A stretch of 64,000 nucleotides of DNA, from assembly GCA_040219235.1 (NCBI GenBank), contig JAVJSV010000002.1, positions 1-64,000 of the forward strand, written 5' to 3'. Every line of letters begins with the position of its first letter. Position 1 is the first letter of the stretch. The notes beneath the pieces are model-generated. The model was not told the origin of the DNA, did not search any database, and was given only the letters and a program-made list of their open reading frames with translations. The translations under genes were made by a program, and so were the position numbers. Of the stretch, positions 61,166-64,000 are shown in pieces. Origin of the DNA: Rhodospirillaceae bacterium. GTDB lineage: Bacteria > Pseudomonadota > Alphaproteobacteria > Rhodospirillales > Rhodospirillaceae.

Positions 61166-61900
61166 CTAGTGCCCCCCGCCAGTGACCACTTGAGGCTTCC
61201 CAAATACTACGTCTTTATCATGTTGAACATTGACTGCGTTCAACGCCGCAGCAAGGTCTTCGTAAAACTGGCCGCGCACCTCATATAGACCCTCAACATG
61301 CAACGTCACCTCATGTTCTCCAAAAGTCTTAACGTTGGTTCTCGCGGATGGCAGCGTATGCACACGCACGTCATGAGCCCCTTGTTCGCGAAGGATTGAG
61401 TCCGCCGTTTCATGCTGTTTTTCGTCGCGTATTGAGACCCACAGGAGAAGCCCTCCACGGTCTAGCTGATCGGACAGGTATGCGGCGTGACGATCAGATA
61501 AAAACATTGCGAGCATCGTACCAATAAGACTGCCAAATCCGCCAGCTGCAGCGGCGGCGGCAACTGTTGCGGCCAGCGTTCCTCCGCTTGCAACAACAAA
61601 GCCAGTCGCAGTGATTGCACCGATGTAGAGCAAACCACTGATAACAGCGCCTTCCGCCTCCCCCATAGCTTGTCGCGACACGTAGGCTGCGCGAGGAGCA
61701 TCAGGATTATCGGCCAAGCCTTCAAGACGTTGATATCTATGCGCCATTTTTTCGTCAACGGCCGTGCTATCAGCCAGCAGGCTGATCTGCGCTCGGTCAA
61801 ACCCATGGAGCATCAACTGACTGATCGCGTTCTCCAAATCCTCTACGCGATCAAATATACCTACAATTTCTGTGACCCGCTCTCGTTGAGGCTCTGCCAT
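61166..61900 (-). CDS. General-stress-type protein with central glycine-rich membrane segment
   Basis: 244 aa from ATG 61900 (GGGAG six bases upstream); the frame extends to 61978, but that part covers an FNR box. Two alpha/beta halves (TEIVGIFDRVEDLENAISQL at the start, LLLWVSIRDEKQHETADSIL near 170) flank a hydrophobic glycine/alanine segment (about 85-140, GFGSLIGTMLAMFLSD). The layout resembles stress proteins with ferredoxin-like ends and a glycine-zipper middle. The function is unknown. The perfect FNR/FixK site 65 bp upstream predicts induction at low oxygen. Confidence 0.7.
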   Translation of the reverse strand: MAEPQRERVTEIVGIFDRVEDLENAISQLMLHGFDRAQISLLADSTAVDEKMAHRYQRLEGLADNPDAPRAAYVSRQAMGEAEGAVISGLLYIGAITATGFVVASGGTLAATVAAAAAAGGFGSLIGTMLAMFLSDRHAAYLSDQLDRGGLLLWVSIRDEKQHETADSILREQGAHDVRVHTLPSARTNVKTFGEHEVTLHVEGLYEVRGQFYEDLAAALNAVNVQHDKDVVFGKPQVVTGGGH

Positions 61901-61964
61901 GGCTAGCTCCCTGCTACATAAACTGCTTTGCCGTTTGTAATAATCACTACGCAGTAGCAAATCC

Positions 61965-61978
61965 TTGATCGTGATCAA
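61965..61978. promoter_or_regulatory. FNR/FixK/Anr box TTGAT-CGTG-ATCAA
   Basis: TTGATCGTGATCAA matches the FNR/FixK consensus TTGAT-N4-ATCAA exactly, with matching flanks (C before, G after). It lies 65 bp upstream of the stress-protein start and 41 bp beyond the metallo-hydrolase stop. Low-oxygen activation of the stress protein is the natural reading. Confidence 0.8.
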
Positions 61979-62018
61979 GCTACGCTTGTTAAAATTCCTA
62001 GGATGACCTTTCCCCTGC

Positions 62019-63623
62019 TTATTTTTTCGCTGGCTTATGTACTGCTTTGATCTGAGAACTTAGGTTTTCAAGAATTTTGCGGCGTTCTTTATCATTTTGC
62101 GCCTTCTCTAAAGTATGGCGGAGTGTGAGAACCGTATCTGCATAAAGATTATGCCAGTCGGCCACTGTATCTGCAGGTTCTATGAGTGGGGGGCGCTTGG
62201 CGAGTGTCTTGGCTCCTTTGTTTTTGCTAAGTCGAACCGTTTCGCCGATGACAGGCATTCTGAGCGGAAAGTCTTCTCCGTAGGTGGCACGGACTGTACT
62301 CGCAAAGCCAAGACGAGCTTCTTCTTCCCCATGCACTAGAAAGAGATCATTGTGAATGGGCAACCTGTCTCCAAGCCACGTCAAAAGGTTGTCTCGGTCT
62401 GCGTGACCAGAATAATCGTCAATCAGTTCAATGCGGGCGCGGATCGCGATTTCATCACCATGTATACGCACCATCTTACGGCCCTCAAGCAGTAGGTGCC
62501 CCATGGTACCTGGCGCTTGATAGCCCACCAACAGAACGGTGACGTCTCTGCGATGTAAATTATTCTTGAGATGGTGGCGGATACGACCTGCATCTGCCAT
62601 ACCGCTGCCCGCCATAATGATGGCACCGCCGGTCAGGCGGGCGAGGCTCTTACTTTCTTCTACATCGCGGACAAACTTAACGTTTGCTCTGCGAAAAGGA
62701 TGAGTGCCCGAAGCACCTGCTAAGCCCTCGAGATGCTGATCAAACACTTCCGTGGCACGGGTTGCTAGGGGTGAGTCCACATATAAAGGTACAGTCGGCA
62801 ATGCCCCCGAATCAAATAAGGCATCCAGATCGACAAGTAATTCTTGAGTCCTTTCAACAGCGAAACAAGGGATGAGGACGAGACCTCCCTTTTCTAATCC
62901 ATCCCCGATGATCTTACCTAACCGGCCACGCCGCTCTTCTGCCGATACGTCATCTCTCACGCGGTCGCCATAAGTTGTCTCCATGACGACAACATCAATA
63001 TCTTTTGGAGCGTCCGGATCATCATGGAGGACCTTACCTCCTGGTCCAATGTCTCCAGAAAACAGCAGCGACAAAGGTGAGGCTTCGCCAGGCAGATCAA
63101 CCGACAGCTCGATACTGGCCGACCCTAATATATGCCCCGCGTCCCAATAGCGAGCACGCATCCCATCCGCAACCTCAAACCAAACACCATAATCTGTGGG
63201 CACCAGTTGACTGAGCGTCGCCTCGGCATCCTTGCGGGTATAGATCGGGTGAACCTCAGCTTTACCGCGTCTTCTATTACGCCAATTGAGGCGTTCCACT
63301 TCCATCTCTTGAATGTGCCCGCTATCAGGCAACACATAACTGAGCAGGTCGCAGGTGGCTGCAGTCGCGTGGATATTTTTCCGATACCCCGAACGCACCA
63401 ACTTAGGTGATAGGCCACAGTGATCAATATGCGCGTGCGTTAGAAGTACGGCATCAATCGTTTTGGGATCAAATTGCAGTGGACCATAATTAAGCGCTCT
63501 CACCGTCTTTGTGCCTTGAAAGAGACCGCAGTCGATCAGGATCGTTGCAGCTGCCGTCGAAAGACGAAAGCACGACCCGGTAACGATACCGCAAGCACCA
63601 TGAAAGGTAAGAGTTACAGACAT
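62019..63623 (-). CDS. MBL-fold beta-CASP metallo-hydrolase (RNA-processing-like)
   Basis: 534 aa from ATG 63623, inside the last codons of the PRPP synthetase gene (10-nt overlap). The MBL metal site is LTHAHIDHCG, with FSGDIGPGG and a beta-CASP domain with IIMAGSGMADAGRIRHHL, GYQAPGTMGHLLLEG and DDYSGHADRDNLLTWL. Such proteins are RNA-specific nucleases of the CPSF73/YsgC type, or related hydrolases. Coupling to prs is a recurring arrangement in Proteobacteria, often with an AMP/thymidine phosphorylase-like gene, so a nucleotide or RNA turnover role is inferred. Confidence 0.88.
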   Translation of the reverse strand: MSVTLTFHGACGIVTGSCFRLSTAAATILIDCGLFQGTKTVRALNYGPLQFDPKTIDAVLLTHAHIDHCGLSPKLVRSGYRKNIHATAATCDLLSYVLPDSGHIQEMEVERLNWRNRRRGKAEVHPIYTRKDAEATLSQLVPTDYGVWFEVADGMRARYWDAGHILGSASIELSVDLPGEASPLSLLFSGDIGPGGKVLHDDPDAPKDIDVVVMETTYGDRVRDDVSAEERRGRLGKIIGDGLEKGGLVLIPCFAVERTQELLVDLDALFDSGALPTVPLYVDSPLATRATEVFDQHLEGLAGASGTHPFRRANVKFVRDVEESKSLARLTGGAIIMAGSGMADAGRIRHHLKNNLHRRDVTVLLVGYQAPGTMGHLLLEGRKMVRIHGDEIAIRARIELIDDYSGHADRDNLLTWLGDRLPIHNDLFLVHGEEEARLGFASTVRATYGEDFPLRMPVIGETVRLSKNKGAKTLAKRPPLIEPADTVADWHNLYADTVLTLRHTLEKAQNDKERRKILENLSSQIKAVHKPAKK

Positions 63624-64000
63624 TTTAAAACAGCCTTTGCTAATAAGGGAGCGAGGGCAATACCATTGGTCTGGTGAGAAATGCCGTCGCACGAAACAAT
63701 TGCATCCACTCCAGCTGCCCGCATGACAGCTGCGTCTTCCCCACTAAACAAAGCATGGGTGGTATAGGCCACAACCGACGATGCCCCCTTTTCTAAAGCG
63801 GCCTGGGCGCAAGCGATTATTGTCGTTCCTGAACTGATAACATCGTCAAAAATGATCGCACGCTTGCCCGTTAGCCTCGGAGACTCTGGGAGTGCCAGAT
63901 CAACGGTTCTGTCTCCATGGCGGATCTTACGGCCAACCATCCAAGGGCATCCAGCGGCTTGTGCAGCGATGCGGATCAAGGGTGCTGATTCTTCATCCGG
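63614..64000 (-). CDS. prs: Ribose-phosphate pyrophosphokinase, C-terminal part (runs off window)
   Basis: The last 128 codons are visible; the frame is open to base 64000, so the N-terminus is outside. The PRPP-binding loop is RAIIFDDVISSGTTII, preceded by HGDRTVDLALPE and followed by GASSVVAYTTHALFSG. The C-terminus ends in AKAVLKCL, overlapping the metallo-hydrolase start by 10 nt. It makes PRPP from ribose-5-phosphate and ATP. The sequence differs from housekeeping Prs in the nearby region, so a paralogue of the stress/purine-salvage type is possible. Confidence 0.9.
   Translation of the reverse strand, partial: PDEESAPLIRIAAQAAGCPWMVGRKIRHGDRTVDLALPESPRLTGKRAIIFDDVISSGTTIIACAQAALEKGASSVVAYTTHALFSGEDAAVMRAAGVDAIVSCDGISHQTNGIALAPLLAKAVLKCL

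Overview
The window reads as chromosomal DNA of a free-living, aerobic, probably marine or halotolerant alphaproteobacterium. Support comes from the N-acetylglutaminylglutamine amide (NAGGN) osmolyte genes, a TonB receptor of the 'EEIVVTARKRDE' type, several Tat-exported oxidoreductases, a perfect FNR/FixK box and generally proteobacterial protein sequences. GC content looks moderate (about half, by eye). I see no rRNA, tRNA, CRISPR array, transposase or prophage, so the genus stays open.

Layout. (1) 1-3.4 kb: a minus-strand ABC exporter that runs off the left edge in a perfect 21-bp tandem repeat, preceded by a LuxO-like sigma-54 response regulator. (2) 3.5-8.9 kb: a minus-strand run of exported or small-molecule enzymes: alpha/beta hydrolase, VOC protein, nitrilase-fold protein without its catalytic Cys, CpeT-like protein and FAD amine oxidase. 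(3) 9.0-12.5 kb: DUF305 protein, glutaredoxin-MauE fusion, two very small proteins and a methyltransferase. (4) 12.5-26.7 kb: an osmolyte island with proC-proA-putP-putA, divergent proB, a MarR regulator and the three-gene NAGGN set. (5) 26.7-31.9 kb: OppA-like lipoprotein, DUF3008 protein, universal stress protein, L,D-transpeptidase and M15 peptidase. (6) 32-45 kb: an accessory catabolic or uptake region with two more binding proteins lacking permeases, three more alpha/beta hydrolases, a flavoprotein, a methyltransferase with a small partner, an APH-fold kinase, LysR and MFS genes. (7) 45.1-57.6 kb: a tightly coupled operon (PQQ dehydrogenase, CHRD protein, unknown secreted protein, DUF1592 cytochrome, DUF1552 protein, PF03640-repeat protein) with a TonB receptor and a tannase-family esterase upstream. 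(8) 58.3-64 kb: a stress/hypoxia block with an ADP-forming acyl-CoA synthetase-GNAT fusion, a glycine-rich stress protein behind an FNR box, a beta-CASP metallo-hydrolase and a PRPP synthetase that runs off the right edge.

Most unusual features. Three alpha/beta-hydrolase paralogues (3523-4335, 38055-38846, 40450-41433) carry His instead of Ser in the nucleophile elbow (G-x-H-T-G) and also lack the usual C-terminal catalytic His. The nitrilase-fold protein at 5271-6557 has Ala in place of the catalytic Cys. The periplasmic electron-transfer-like operon at 45-53 kb is joined by 4-nt stop/start overlaps and includes a secreted protein I do not recognise. Candidate operators lie at 1847-1860, 4403-4569, 19836-19954 and 61965-61978.
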